Notes: a model not told the origin generated them from the sequence alone. Positions 12,261 through 24,810 are shown, numbered from the stretch's first letter. The stretch: 64,000 nucleotides of DNA from Lutjanus erythropterus (GCA_020091685.1 CM034594.1:41923250-41987249); one strand, 5' to 3'. Numbers and translations: made by a program.

Positions 12261-13304
12261 GTGTGTGTATATGTACATGCACATATGTGCACACACATTA
12301 TTATCTGCTGTGATGTGTAGTAATGTTGAATAAATGAATATCCGGGTTTTAACTTAAAAGAGCTGCCTTCCAGCTGGTTGAGATTTATTCAGTTTGCTTT
12401 TCTCAGACCCTAAAGGTCGTATCTAGATATGAAAACTAGCTTGAGAACTCTCGCGAGATTAGTTCTCGTTTTCTCCTTATATGTATTTTACAATCTAATT
12501 ACGCTGATAAGGTGACGATGTTGACATGACCAATTCCAAACTAACATATCAGATGAATCTGTACAGCGTTTACATAGAAAAGGATCTGACTGGTGAACAG
12601 TAGATAACCTGATTTAATAAATCACCTAACTACAACAAGTGGACTCGCTGTTAGTTGGAAAATTAATTTTTCTTAGTTAACTAGTCTAGTTAACTATTAC
12701 TACGCCAACAGGAAGTTGTGAGTTAGCTTCGCTGTCCTGCTCCGTCGTATATAGACATGTATACAGAACTCCCTTTAAAAATGTGCTCATTTAAATATTT
12801 TCTTGTTTGTAGGCTAAAGCCCAGCGCTGTATAGCTCTATTTTAGTAAATAGCGGAAATAGGTATGGTATTCTGGTAAATTCGTCTTGTCAATACACTAC
12901 TACCCCTGCTTTATTACATCAAAATATTATTGCAATGGTATATTCACTTTGCGTCACTTTTAGTTAGTGCGACGTCCTTGGTGGGAGTGTTTTGCTAATG
13001 TTAGCTTATGTTCAAGTGGGTGGTGAAGCCTTCAATACGAATGCGTGACAACCAGACATACCAACCCATCCTAAAAGTTGGAATTGTTGAGAAATATGAG
13101 TTATTCTACTGATTGAACACACGCCGAATTAACTACTATAATGTGAGACAACAATCGGAAAAGTTATCTAAATGTATAGCCTCAACTAAACATTAAAAAT
13201 GCTAGATTTTTCAATGGAGTGCGTAACGTTATCGTCCCTAGCTACATCCACTAGAGAACAACACGTAACAGGGCATCAGTTTACGAACATTGACGTTTAC
13301 TTAC
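10511..13304. other. probable first intron of tnfaip1 with (CA)n
   Basis: AT-rich sequence between the putative non-coding exon 1 and the start-codon exon. It contains a (CA)29 tract at 12198-12255 followed by TATATGTGTGTG. No coding exon was seen. Confidence 0.6.
12198..12255. repeat. (CA)29 microsatellite
   Basis: Uninterrupted CA dinucleotide run of 58 bp followed by ATATATGTGTGTG, which allows local Z-DNA or hairpin formation. Confidence 0.98.
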
Positions 13305-13470
13305 CGACTTCTCCGCGTTGTCTTTATGTGCTGTCAGATAACCACACACCGTGTTGCTAATTAACTGTGCCTTTGACGCTGTGAGACAGAAATCCACAGG
13401 AGAGCCAAAGATTTGAGTTGTGAAAAGTATGTAAAGTTAAACTCGCTCCTCTTCTTCTTCTTCGAATGAA
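13305..13470 (-). promoter_or_regulatory. tnfaip1: putative tnfaip1 non-coding exon 1 and core promoter
   Basis: On the minus strand CGGAGAAGTCG|GTAAGT gives a consensus donor with the exon ending at 13305. It lies 2.8 kb upstream of the coding start, and the exon has no long ATG frame. Just 5' is a purine run GAAGAAGAAGAAGAGGAGCG (13460-13441) typical of fish transcription-start regions. A CTCF-like 12/14 match lies at 13504-13517. The transcription start cannot be fixed from sequence alone. Confidence 0.45.
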
Positions 13471-14084
13471 TCTACGGCAGGTTGCAGTGTGTGAAGCAAA
13501 ATGCTGCCCTCTGCAGTCAGTAACGCGCATTGCGAACCGTTTTCCATGGCACGTATCAGTGGTAAGACACATTTATGTAGGTTACTTTTCCATTTATTTT
13601 GGACAGATGGATGTTGTAACGAAATGCATTTAATAAAGAATATTCTTCAACAATATTTTTTAAGAATAAGATCAGAGAATTTCAATTCTATGATTATATT
13701 GCATTTGAATACAGTACAATAGAATTTTTCACAGCAGCCATTTTGACTTGAAATAGTAAGTAATGATACTAAGGCTCAGTTCCATTCAGGTCAAACAGAG
13801 ACAGGGTGCTGCTCTTGAGCATGTTTGAAATGTCTATACTACCTTAATTAGTATCAATGGTAACACCTGTGTTTACTGTATTTCATAATAATATGGTTGC
13901 TGTGAAAAAGGTATATTTTGTGATCAACAATTTTTATTTTAGAAGAGACGAAACACCACAAACATACAAACAATGCAAACAACAGTGCTGCACACACAGA
14001 ACAAAAAGAAAAAAAGTGTTGGTGGTGATAACTGAAAGCATGAGGCAGATATAACCAAGCAAAACACAAATGTAACAAACCATT

Positions 14085-14275
14085 GCAAAGTTTGTTTGCC
14101 AGCTAGCTAGGATAATTTTTCTTTTAAAAGTCATATTGCTTGCTAGCTAGGTAAAAAGTTGCAAAAGATATATTTTTTACTAGCTAACACTAGCTAGTTT
14201 ACAAAAATTATATTGTTTCGTAGCTAGCTAAACAGTTGGTTAGCCTTGTTAGCCTAGCTACTCATGATGGCTTAG
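14085..14275. repeat. second GCTAG-rich minisatellite block
   Basis: Three or four degenerate units with TTGTTTGCCAGCTAGCTAG, TATTGCTTGCTAGCTAGGTA and TATTGTTTCGTAGCTAGC, each followed by AAAAGTT-like spacers. The unit is the same as in 4330-4905. Confidence 0.75.
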
Positions 14276-14849
14276 CAGAGAATTATTTTGGTCAATCCAT
14301 CTACAAAAATTACATTTAAATTTTTACCAAAGTTTAGAGTAAAAACTAAAATTATATTTTAAGAGCGGTTTAGATTTTTTTTTCTCAATTTTAAGTTAGT
14401 TTAAAAGTTGAGTGCAACATAATTTAAGTTAAACCATGATTTATTCGAGTTTACTTGAGTTTACAGATCCTTTAAGTCCTGTTAATAGTTTTGACAAAGT
14501 ATTTTAACAGAGTGGTTTACTATAGTTAAGGATAAGAGCACTTCTTCCACCACTGCAGTGAATGTAGTCCACCTGACAGACTCAACATGCGTTTGAAGCA
14601 CTGAGGCTCGAATAGCAGGGATAATTTGACTTCATCAGTTTTATCTGGTCGTAATACTGCCTGCATTATGGTAAAAATTGTATTTCTGATTTTCTATCAA
14701 AGTAAAAGCACAGCCTCCTATATTGAGAAGACTTATGAAAGTCAACTCTGTTGTTGTTGGGGCACATGGCATTATAACACATTTAAGTGCATGTTTGCTT
14801 CTGTTCTGAGTGGTGGAAATGATTAATGACACAAAGTGATTAAGGACAT

Positions 14850-15110
14850 GCACTCTGCCAAAATATGTATACAAGAGGATGCATGCTCTTTCAAGCTGTA
14901 TTTAGCCCCTGTCTATAAAGCCCAGTATTCACATACCATAAAGTGTTTTATTTTACATATACTTCAGATGATATCTAATAATCTTGGTGAATATAGATAA
15001 GTTTCTTCTCTCCTATCAAGAGTTATAGGGACACACACCTTCCGTCAGGCTGTATTTTCAACTTTGACCTGCCAAAATATGAATCCCCTGTCTGTAAGGC
15101 ACAAATCATT
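14850..15110 (+). repeat. left arm of a long inverted repeat of ~180-bp units
   Basis: Contains CCTGTCTATAAAGCCCAGTA, TATCAAGAGTTATAGGGACA and GACCTGCCAAAATATG. These strings occur in reverse complement in 15600-15990. One full unit and flanking partial units are present. Confidence 0.82.
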
Positions 15111-15599
15111 TTGAGGTGAGTGACGACCCAGCAGAGATTTTGATATACTGACAGGTTTTGGGTCTCGGGCTCAAACATTATGGGACATTTTAGCCTGCTT
15201 CAGAAAATAAGTGTATTTAGGCAGACTTAACAGGCCCTTGTGTTTTTACCTCTCCTCGGTAAAACAATACACACATTTAAAATGCTTTATAAACGGTGTG
15301 CTGCAGATTAATTTACTTAATTTTACTGAATTTCTTCAACAGTCTATTATTTAGTTGGTGACTCAAATAAAATCTCTGGGAATGACAGATGTATAGTTTC
15401 TAATAGGGCCTATATACAGAGTTTATTATTAGTTTTTATTTATTACTCAGTGACTGACACATTTTGCTGTATTTTTAGGATACGTGATGCCTTCATCTTC
15501 AATAATGAAAATGAGACGGGTCAGGTTCAGAGGGGAACCCTGACCTATGTGAGATCTCCCGAAAGTTATCAATTTAACAAAACCATAATTGTAATTTTT

Positions 15600-15990
15600 T
15601 GTCCCTAGATCTACTCACATATTAACCACAGGAAAGAAGAAACTTCTCTATACTCAGCAGGATTATTAGACATGATCTGAGGTGTTTGTAAAATAAAACA
15701 CCAGATGACATGGTAAAAACTGGACTTTACAGACAGAGGATACATATTTTGGCAGGTCAAAGTGGAAAAATACAGCCTGAAAGAAAGTGTGTCCCCCTAT
15801 AACTCTTGATAGGAAAGAAGAAGATGTTCTATATTCACCTGGATTATAGACATGAACTGAATTATTTGTAAAATTAAACACTTCATGGTATGATGAATAC
15901 TGGGCTTTACAGACAGGGGGATACATATTGCAGGATGAAAATGCAGCCTGAAAGACTGTGTATCCTCCTGTATCAGACGATACATATTTT
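15600..15990 (-). repeat. right arm of the long inverted repeat, ~2 tandem units
   Basis: On the minus strand, CTGTCTGTAAAGCCCAGT (near 15920) recurs as CTGTCTGTAAAGTCCAGT about 180 bp on (near 15738). Each is followed by CAT..GTGTTTAATTTTACAAA-type sequence. The two arms enclose ~490 bp of unrelated spacer. A 96-residue open frame here merely translates the repeat. Confidence 0.82.
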
Positions 15991-17420
15991 TATTATCATT
16001 ATATTATCAGTTATCATTATGATTATTTTTTACTCTTAAGGGAGGGAGAATTCAACCACATCCAAAGGTAGATCATCATTGGAAACATTGATAACATGAA
16101 TATAATATAGTTTACAGTGCTGTAGACGATGATGGCCTAGATGAAGCAAAAAAATGTGTTAAAATGATTTACAGTAATGTTGATTTTACTGTGTCAAAAG
16201 AATGAACAAATTCCTCACAGGAGGTTGAATTACAGCTTCCAAACACTGGAAGACTAAGTCATGAATTATCCTGCACAGTACTTTATAACACTGTCAAATG
16301 ATAACTTAAAAAAAAAGTTTTGTTTATGAGGAAAACATATGATTGCATTTGTGCATTAAACTTAGACAAATACAGAAGAATAAAACGTTTATTTTGATGC
16401 ATGAGTCATGTATTACTTTGTAAAACCTCGCTGGCAAAAAAAAAGAATATTCACATGATAAATGATACAATCCATATGTTGCTGTATTTCATTAACTTAT
16501 GTGACATCAAAGAGTAGTAGGGCATGATCACTTCCTGTCGGGGATAAATCCCAGAAAGCGTGCAGGGGTACAGCATCTGGCTGGAATCGTGCCCGTTGTT
16601 GGTATCTGGGGCATCAATCCCACTGCAGTGGGAAAAAGGGAGAGGGCCACACCTCCCCAGATGTTCCAGAGAGATAAAAGCAGGGGGTTATAGGATAGAA
16701 TAGCATGAAATATTACTAAAACAGGAAGAAGAATGTCGAGGCCGCTATAGCTTTATCATGCTAACTAAGGTATTTTCGGCAGGATGCATGGATGTTTCTT
16801 CCATATAGAAACAGGTGAGAGCATTGACATGGACCACAGATGATTAAAATATAATGCAGGTATTTAATGTCACGTAAAGGGGCTGCACAAAATGTTTCTG
16901 AGGGTTGCCATTGATCTGTAGGCTGCACTTTGAGAACCCTGTTTTAAAGGATGTAAACAGACGGCTCTAAAGCTGCTCTCATCAATATTTTATATTAATA
17001 ATGGATCAAATTACTTTACAATATGAAGGGAGTCCCAGATAAGTCTGCAGTTTCCCACAGCTCTGCTGAGCTTTTTAGCTTTTCAGTTTGTTGTTTTGTT
17101 GTTGTTTGTGGTTTTAAAGCTGACACCAAGAGAGCTAGAGACGTGACAGCAGAGTGGAGACAAGTCATGAAACACGTACATGTTGAATCAATCAATCAAA
17201 AGCTCACAGTGATAAACTGATGGCTGTGATGCTGAAGGTCACTGGTTCCTGTTCCTGCTTGTTCATGTTTCACCATTATCGACTTCTTTTCAGCAGTGTG
17301 AACATGAGTGGAAATAGGAAGAGGGATTAACTTGTGACTCAGTTGTTGTTTAGGGACATTATATTGTCCTTAAGGTATTTAAGAAAGACCATTAAAGCAG
17401 AGTAGTGTGATATGCTACCC
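15991..17420. other. intergenic, no gene seen
   Basis: AT-rich DNA upstream of tnfaip1. The block 16510-16690 is more GC-rich and free of obvious repeats, and could be a conserved non-coding element, but nothing in it is diagnostic. Confidence 0.5.
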
Positions 17421-18060
17421 TGCTTTAATGGTCAGCTCATTTCCTCGTCAGTGTCTCTAACAAAATAAGTGTTGGAGGACTCTGTGGAAGTTGTGGGTTT
17501 CAGCCTGAGAAAACTCTGAACTGTTTTAGTCCAGAACGCAGGGGACAGCCTGAAAAGCTTTAGGTGGCAAAGTGTCTCCGACAAAATAGCTGTGTGTGTT
17601 ATCAGCAGGTTCAGAAGTTTTGAGGTCTGATCCTCGGAGTAGCTTACCGCCTTTTGAAGGCTGATGTCCAAAAGGAAGAGCAAAGGGCTGTAGAAAAGAA
17701 CACACTGTTGTCTCTACTTGACTTGCTGTCAGGAAAAGGACAGCTGTGAAGTTTTGAAGTCCAGGGCTTCATTGTTAGAAGGTGCTTTTTGTCCCGCTAC
17801 CAGAGGAAAGAGTTGTGAGCTTTAAGAGATGTGTCTGAACAAATAGCTCTGGCTGTTACAGGCCTGCTCGTAGACCTTTGGTTCAGGGTTTGAAACTCAG
17901 TGAGTTTTGAAGTCTGACGTCTAAAGAAAAGACTTAAAAGCTTGAAAAGTGGAGTTTGAGTGTCCCGGACTGAATGGCTCAAGATGAAAAAGTTTTGAGG
18001 TTGTGGGTTGGATCCTCAAACAATGAGGACGACTCAGAACCTCTACGAAATAGAGTTCTC
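17420..18060. repeat. degenerate tandem repeat, ~100-300 bp periodicities
   Basis: Recurring phrases include AGTTTTGAGGTCTGATCCTC, AGTTTTGAAGTCTGACGTCT and AGTTTTGAGGTTGTGGGTTG. GACAAAATAGCTGTGTGTGT recurs as GAACAAATAGCTCTGGCTGT. Minus-strand frames here are by-products. Confidence 0.5.
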
Positions 18061-18634
18061 TAAAGTAAAGTGTGATGATATTCTGAATATAGCAATGGAT
18101 TTTTTTAGGTGGCTAAAATATATTTTAAATTAATTAATACATTTTAAAATATATTTTGTCCACAGCAGTACATGGATGAGAGCAACCTGTCTGGGTACTT
18201 TGTGCCTGCGTCATGCTCCGCCCCTTTTTTAGGTAAAAATAACCACTCTGATTTGACTGGCAGTCAATACAAATTCTGTGGTCTGAAGTTTAAACACATA
18301 AAATAAGAAAAGTGTATCACTGTTTAGCTACCAGGAGCCCAAAATCCTCTGATCAGTCAGGTGAGCAATAATGTTAAGTCTTTCTCCATCAAAATGGACA
18401 AACCTGACTTACAGCTACCTTATTGACTGTCCAAGTAATGTATTTCAGACATCTGTCACTTGTTCTGGTACCACAGAGCCAAACTCCATTCTAAAATCAG
18501 GTAGGATACGGTAGGATAACATTTTTTTCACAGTAAAATCTTTAGTTCCACCTTGTTCTACAGACACAATCGGCTAGGACTGCAGCTAAACTTTTTATTT
18601 TCTGTCAGTTTAAACACTGTTCCAAATGTGGAGC

Positions 18635-18966
18635 CACATGTTTGGACCTGTTTTTCCACGTCTTTCCTGTAACGATTGTTTTTTATAATCAATCAGTCAA
18701 TCATTTCCTGCACTAATTGATTAGCTGTTTGGCCCATAAAATATCAGAAAATGGTGATCAGTGTTTCCAAAGGCCCGGGATGACATCCTCAAATGTCTTG
18801 TTTTGTCCACAATTCAAAGATATTCAGTTTGCTGTCAGAGGAGTAAAGAAAGCAGAAAACATTCACATTTAAAAAGCCTTTTTCCCTTAAAAATGTCTCA
18901 AACTGATTTAACTTATCAAAATAGTTGGTGATTAATTTAATCATTGATTAATTGTTGCAGCTCTAC
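18635..18966 (+). repeat. GCTGCAAC/ATTAATCG MITE family (family B), copy
   Basis: Shares the family core AAATATCAGAAAATGGTGA, ATGTCTTGTTTTGTCCACA and GATATTCAGTTT, and ends ATTAATTGTTGCAGCTCTA. The left end is replaced by GTTTGGACCTGTTTTTCCAC, also seen near 63355. Confidence 0.85.
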
Positions 18967-19195
18967 AATCAGCACAGATGTCATTAGACTCATACTGACT
19001 GGTTGTTTATACACTTCCTGTTTTCAGGAAGTGGTCATGGCACATGACATATGGCTTCCTGCATCCACAGTTCAGCTTCCATTGCCGGTGCTCCTGCTGA
19101 TTCTCCAAACTGGCGGTGTGTTGATCACCACCTACTGTAAGTAACCTGAACTATTCCTTTAATCCTTTTTAAAAATAAAGAGGCAGACGACAGTT

Positions 19196-19679
19196 TTTTA
19201 AAAAAGCATTGTTTATCACGGTTGATACTTCAAACTGATCAGTACCCATGACATTGCACAATACAAAGGCATGAAAAAAAATGTAACATTAAAATAGGTA
19301 TTGCATCTTCCAAAAGCTAATTTTCCATTCATAAATACTTCTTGCGATTTCAGTTCACTGCAGTTTCTTACAACAGAATCACAGAGTTGTTTTTCTCTAA
19401 ATAGACAGAAATCATTTCTAAAAATCGATGAGCGTGATGTGACACGAAAAATAACAATCAGCAGACATTCTGTGGGTGTGAGTAGTATAATTCTTTTGTA
19501 CAGTACAACATCGAAGGCCAAGAGTTCTCCGTAGACGAGGAGTGGTAGCAGCCTGCAGCAGGAGGCTGTCCCGCTGTGGTCATGTGACCTTTGAAATGTG
19601 CCGAGGCCCAACACAGACCGTGAGATGGGTGAGACGATGTCCATGATTTGCTGCTCCACTGCACCGAATCCTGTTCCAA
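19196..19679 (-). other. possible alternative or non-coding terminal exon of tpst1
   Basis: A minus-strand acceptor TTCTGCTCTGATTGGAACAG ends at 19672, and two frames stay open for >70 codons beyond it. The block looks unique rather than repetitive. No TPST-like residues are encoded and no clear AATAAA follows. It could be 3' UTR of the sulfotransferase gene or chance. Confidence 0.2.
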
Positions 19680-21830
19680 TCAGAGCAGAATTACATTTTT
19701 AATGAAGTGTAGACATCAACTTGCAACTCTTACAGTAGTCGTAGTGATCAGGCATGATTTACATGGACTACAGAGTTAACGTGTTATGGTTGAGACACAT
19801 CTGATATTATTATTTATTTTATTTAATGAATCTGTCAAAAAATAGAAAGTTTATGTGTTGAGCAGTATTCCCACCTTTTTTAAACCAGGAAGTGAGAAAG
19901 GGGTCCTTAGGGTATAGCTTAACATTTTTATGCCTGCATTATCAGTAGGTATTGTTACTTTTAGATTTTGAAGCTTTTAACATGTTTAATTGTTTGAAGT
20001 TGTGAATTCTTATCTGTGATAAGGCTGTTTTCTGGCACAGAGCAAGATTAGAAATAAAAAATTAAAGCAATCAAAAACAATGTAGAAATCATATACATAT
20101 AAATCCTTAAAAAAATACATTCTTCAGCAAAAAATTGGAATCAGTGTGTTAATAATTTTGTTTTTCTTTTATGTTTGTTTTTGGTTGAACATGATTTGCC
20201 CCAGTTCTCAAGAATGGAAGTCACACTTGTACACTAAATATGAAGCTAAGGCTAGCAGTCAGTTAGCATAGCTTAGCATAAAGACTGGAAATAAGTTGCC
20301 TGGCTCCGTCCCCTTTAAAGCTCACTGATTAACAAGTTACATCTTGTTTGTTTAGTGTAAAAACAACCTTTCATCATTTTGTAGGGGTTTTGTACCAGTA
20401 TTTCTTGGCTGGGAGCAGTCATTTTTTGGAGTATCTGCTGGTTGCCTGGCAACAGATCCCAGCCAATAAACAGTCCGGTTCACACACTAGAATGATGTAG
20501 TGTTGCCTGGCTGCGTAGTCATTAAATTTAGTCTATCGCGTTCATGTATATGGACACAAAATAAAAGTCTTGGGTAGGTTTAGGCACCAAAACTACTTGG
20601 TTAGGTCAGGATTGTGGTTTAAGTTAAAATAACAATTTCAAAAATTTTCAATGACCAGGTCCATTTAAGATTCTTGGTACTTTGGCTTTGAATGGGACTG
20701 TTGTAATTAAGGATGTCACAAAAGGAGGATGTAAGCCCACTTTGGTTCTCAAAGACAACTTAATATTTAAAAAAACTGGAATGAAGCCTGTTCCATGTTG
20801 TTGAGTCAGGCCACATTCAAGTGAAGTACTGTGTAAATGTTTTGTTATATACACAGTGTTTGTCCAGCAGGGGGCACTGATGAGTTCACACTGTAAATAT
20901 GCTGCTCAGTAGACATGTTGGTCACGATTCTTTCACAACTAAATTAGGGTTTTAAAAAATGTTTATTCATGTCAAATTTTTTTTAGCTCTCTGCCCCAAA
21001 AGTCTAATGGTGATCAGGCTGCAATCCTTCTTTTTTAAGGTGATAATACAGTTATTTTCAAGGGTACAGATATTTAAAGCCATACTGACAGTAAATGGTA
21101 CAAGGTTTGTTGGATGCTGCACCAGTGACCATAATAGTACTGCACTGATTCAGGATACTTTTACATAAGAAAAAAAAAGTCACATCAAATCAGAGAACTA
21201 CTCTCTACATTTTACACAGGACAGCACTTCAGTACATTTACACAACTACTGTGGTGCTTCTGAAAATGTCTTTTTTAATGCCACATTTTAATACCAATCA
21301 ACCGATGTATAAATTAGTTCAAATTAGCTCTACCTGCCCAACATTAAAATTATAATATCAGTAATGATCAAAAACCAGAGGAATAAACAGAGTACTGGAA
21401 TATAATCTCAGTCTGCCTGTGTATTACTTTCACTTTTGATACTCAGAGTATAATTTTGTTGATAACAGACGTGGGTTTTACTGATCTTTCATTAAGTAAA
21501 TGACCTGAATACTCCTCCAAGGCACATTATTTGCCAGTTACAATGAAAATGTGCCCAAACATGTTGGCAGTCACATGTATCTGACTGCCAACATTTGCCA
21601 CCAGCTAATGTGATTAGAAGTCAAACAAATTGTGCCAAGTAATTTGTTTTTTAAAAGATATCTGATGACTGAGCCCCTGACAAATCCATCCAATCACATA
21701 CATCACATCTTAGATTAACTTTTTACTGATGCTTAAACTGACGCTGACAGTGTAAGACGAGGGCGAACTGCTGAGGGATAATGAGTCCGTGTGTATTCAG
21801 GACAGCTGTTTGGATCCATTACACAACCCC
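19680..21830. other. intergenic, dispersed fish repeats
   Basis: Contains old repeat pieces: AGCTTAGCATAAAGACTGGA near 20270 (reverse complement near 46850) and TAGGTTTAGGCACCAAAACT near 20580. Otherwise AT-rich with no gene seen. Confidence 0.55.
20864..20877 (+). promoter_or_regulatory. candidate CTCF binding site
   Basis: CCAGCAGGGGGCAC matches the CTCF core CCASYAGRKGGCRS at all 14 positions. It lies between tnfaip1 and the 3' end of tpst1, where an insulator would make sense. Binding is inferred from motif only. Confidence 0.5.
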
Positions 21831-22213
21831 AATTCCAAAAAACAGTCGAGAAGCCATGTAAAATGCAAATGACAACAAAACGCAATGATTTGCAAATCAT
21901 TTTTGACTCATATTCAACAGAGATCCCAGGCTCTTAAGCACCTGAGTCATATATCAAGTAAGAAGAGGAAAGAATTTCACTGACTGAGTGTTGTTTAAAG
22001 AAAAGCTGATGTATCTCAGTGGTAAACATGCTCCTGTCCAAACCTTTGTGGACCATGTTGCAGGCATCAAATTGAAAGAATCAGTGTATATTTACAAAAA
22101 AAACTATAAAGTTAATGAATTTGAATATTAAATAGCTTGTCTTTGTACTGTATTCAACTGAATATAGACAGAGAAGTTTCTGATTCCCAGCTTTTTTGGA
22201 ATGGGGGTTGTGT
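21831..22213. repeat. MITE with ACAACCCCAATTCCAAAA inverted ends
   Basis: The left end ACACAACCCCAATTCCAAAA is matched by the inverted right end TTTTTTGGAATGGGGGTTGT at 22212. This inverted end is a common fish DNA-transposon terminus. Internal sequence is non-coding. Confidence 0.88.
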
Positions 22214-22290
22214 ATAGTTTACATTGACTCTACATACACATAAAACTGACAAAAGTGTGCAAACAGGACAGTGAGAGAGCTGTCTGTCAA

Positions 22291-22291
<1 letters not shown>

Positions 22292-22363
<72 letters not shown>

Positions 22364-22382
22364 GACAGACAGACAGACAGAC
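22292..22382. repeat. (CA)n followed by (GACA)n compound microsatellite
   Basis: About 34 CA units then five or six GACA units. Minus-strand frames rich in Cys-Val across it are artefacts. Confidence 0.98.
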
Positions 22383-22830
22383 GTGAAGAGGTCTGATCAG
22401 TAGTGAAGAATTCAGATCATTTAAGGTACAAATATCACATTGATAAAGTCCTGTGGAAGTGGAAGTGTTATCAGCAAAATATACTTTAAGTATCAAAAGT
22501 AAAAGTGTTTATATGATATATTATATGATTAGATGATATTTACTGTTGAGGGTTGAGATGGAGCTCATTTGTATGGAAGCCTATTTCTGCCTGTAAGTCA
22601 TTATAATGAGAAATAATGACCTAGTTTCATTATTTTGAGAAAGTTTCATTATTTTGCAACACTAGATTTCTAATTATATGGTCTTAAAGTGTCTTTTTTC
22701 ATAAGTTTGGTTGGAATGGGCTTCCACATGTTTGATCTGTTTTGTATACTGTTTAACTGATAACAACAACACATGAGTCCTGTCCAGTTGTACCTGTGTG
22801 TTGTGGTGGTTGATGGTGCTTCCTCTGCTC
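22383..22830 (-). other. putative tpst1 3' UTR/flank
   Basis: AT-rich, non-repetitive sequence after the proposed stop. No canonical minus-strand AATAAA was found. Confidence 0.3.
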
Positions 22831-22866
22831 CTAACTGGGGTTGGGTCTCTCTGCAGACTTCTGAAT
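22831..22866 (-). CDS. tpst1: probable terminal coding exon of tpst1
   Basis: After a strong pyrimidine tract and acceptor TTCATCTGTACAG, the frame required by the previous exon reads [11 protein letters not shown] and then TAG at 22833-22831. Mammalian TPST1 ends with the shorter TEQVE, so the tail is divergent. It is chosen for acceptor quality and phase, not similarity. Confidence 0.45.
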   Translation of the reverse strand: MQKSAERPNPS

Positions 22867-24810
22867 CTGTACAGATGAACAGAGGGCAGAAAACACACAG
22901 TTACAGGAGCTGCTGGCAGGATGACCAGCAGGCAGCTCTGTGGCAAGGAAAGAAAATACCACAGCCTGAACCACCGACAAGATGGCCACCGCCAGCTGCC
23001 TCACTAACATTTATTTTCTTTAGAGCCCGACTGATACATCAGTTGGCCAGTATCATCAGTCGACATTGGTCAATTACAGCTATATGATATATTAATATAT
23101 ATGGTTTACTCCCTAATCAATATAGGCCCAGAAAATACAATATCAGTCAGGCTCTAATTTCCCTTCCCCCTTATTCAGTGAACAAAGAGGCTGATTGTGT
23201 TGATCAGCAGGCAGTATCAGCAAATCAAAGACACACACACTCATCCCAAGTGTTCCTAAAACATGTAGAAACCAGATGTAGATGTGTCTAACTACCAGAG
23301 GAGGGCAGAAGAGCTCTTCAGCCAACATCAGGCTCCGAAACCGAGAGACAGCCAGACAACACAAAGAAACTAACTGACAAAAGAACCACTAAAGACCAAA
23401 AACATGAAGCTGAGACCAGAAGACAACAAAAAGCTGCGTTATGTGGAGTCAAACTCAAGTCAAAAACAAGAGATGAGTGAGTGTGAGCAGATGGAAACCT
23501 GTGACGAGATCTTCCCCTGAGCTACAGATGGTTTAACTCAAATCAGACACTAAAAAAACAAAAAACAAAATAAGGCTGAATTTGGAAATAAAGAGAAAAA
23601 GCTCAATGACAGGCAGAAATGTTACTGTACCTGTGATTGTTCTTTTAGGAAATCTGGGAGCTGAAATTCACCTTTAAAGACCTGGAAAAACAGAGGAGCA
23701 GCTTTAGAGGGTTAGAGCTCCAAAAAATAATTCACTGAATCTGCATCTTCATCAGCTGGATCACCATGGTGACGATTAGCAGTTCACTTTGACTGAAAAT
23801 GACTTACTTAAATCACTTCATTAATTAGATTACAGCATCATTCTACATGTACAGAAGCAGGATTATCAGTGAGCTGATACAGTCTGACAGAGATCCACCT
23901 CAGTGTGTCTGACATGGGGGTATACAGGCATTATGGTTTATAAATAATATCTCAATATTTTTAGGCTAACAAAATAACATACCATTCATTCTTGAATAGT
24001 GTCATTAGGGTTGCAAATTCTGTGCATTTTCCTTAACTGATGCTAAATGTTAACAATCAATTAGGGCTGCAACTAATGATTATATTCATAATTGATTAAT
24101 CTCAAAATTGCTTAATCAATTATACATTTGACTGATAGATTAGTTGTTTGGTCTATAAAATGGCAGAAAATGGTGAAAAATGTTGATCAGTGTCGATCAA
24201 GTCCATGATTTTGTCCACAAGCCAAAAATATTCAGTTTACTGTCAGAGAGGAGTGAAGAAACCAGAAAATATTCACCAATTTCTGACATTTCATGGACCA
24301 AATAACTAATCAATTAATTGAGAAAATAATCAACTGATTCATTGATGATGAAAATAATCATTAGTTGCAGCCCTAAAAACACTGTAACTAGGCTAAACAA
24401 TTTCACCATATTTTATATTGAGGTAATCCAAAAGTAATGGAAAGTAATCAAGTTACATTATTTAAACATTGTGATACTTGAATTATGTTACTGACTACAT
24501 TTTTAACAGGTAATTACTAACAGAACACATTGTTAAAGTAATCATCCCAACCCTGCACTTTACTGTAATGCACCAGGAAAAGACAACACTTGTTCCATAT
24601 CATGACATAACAATATCCATATCAATATATACCTATATCAATACATCACCAGGCCCTACTTGGGGTTTCTATTGTCACATGGCAGCATGTAAGTAGAACG
24701 TTTTCATCGTAAAAGGTTGAGGCTGCTGGATGCATGCCAGGAATTTCATGCTCTGCTCCTGGTGTCATATAGTGACCCCCCCGGGGGGGCCGACATGGGA
24801 CCAGACTGAG

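Noticed and set aside
15666-15926. 86-codon frame with an internal amino-acid repeat
   Set aside because: The repeat reflects the 180-bp DNA unit, not a protein repeat; no start context or domain.
22154-22496. Minus-strand Cys-Val-rich frames
   Set aside because: Translation of the (CA)n/(GACA)n microsatellite.
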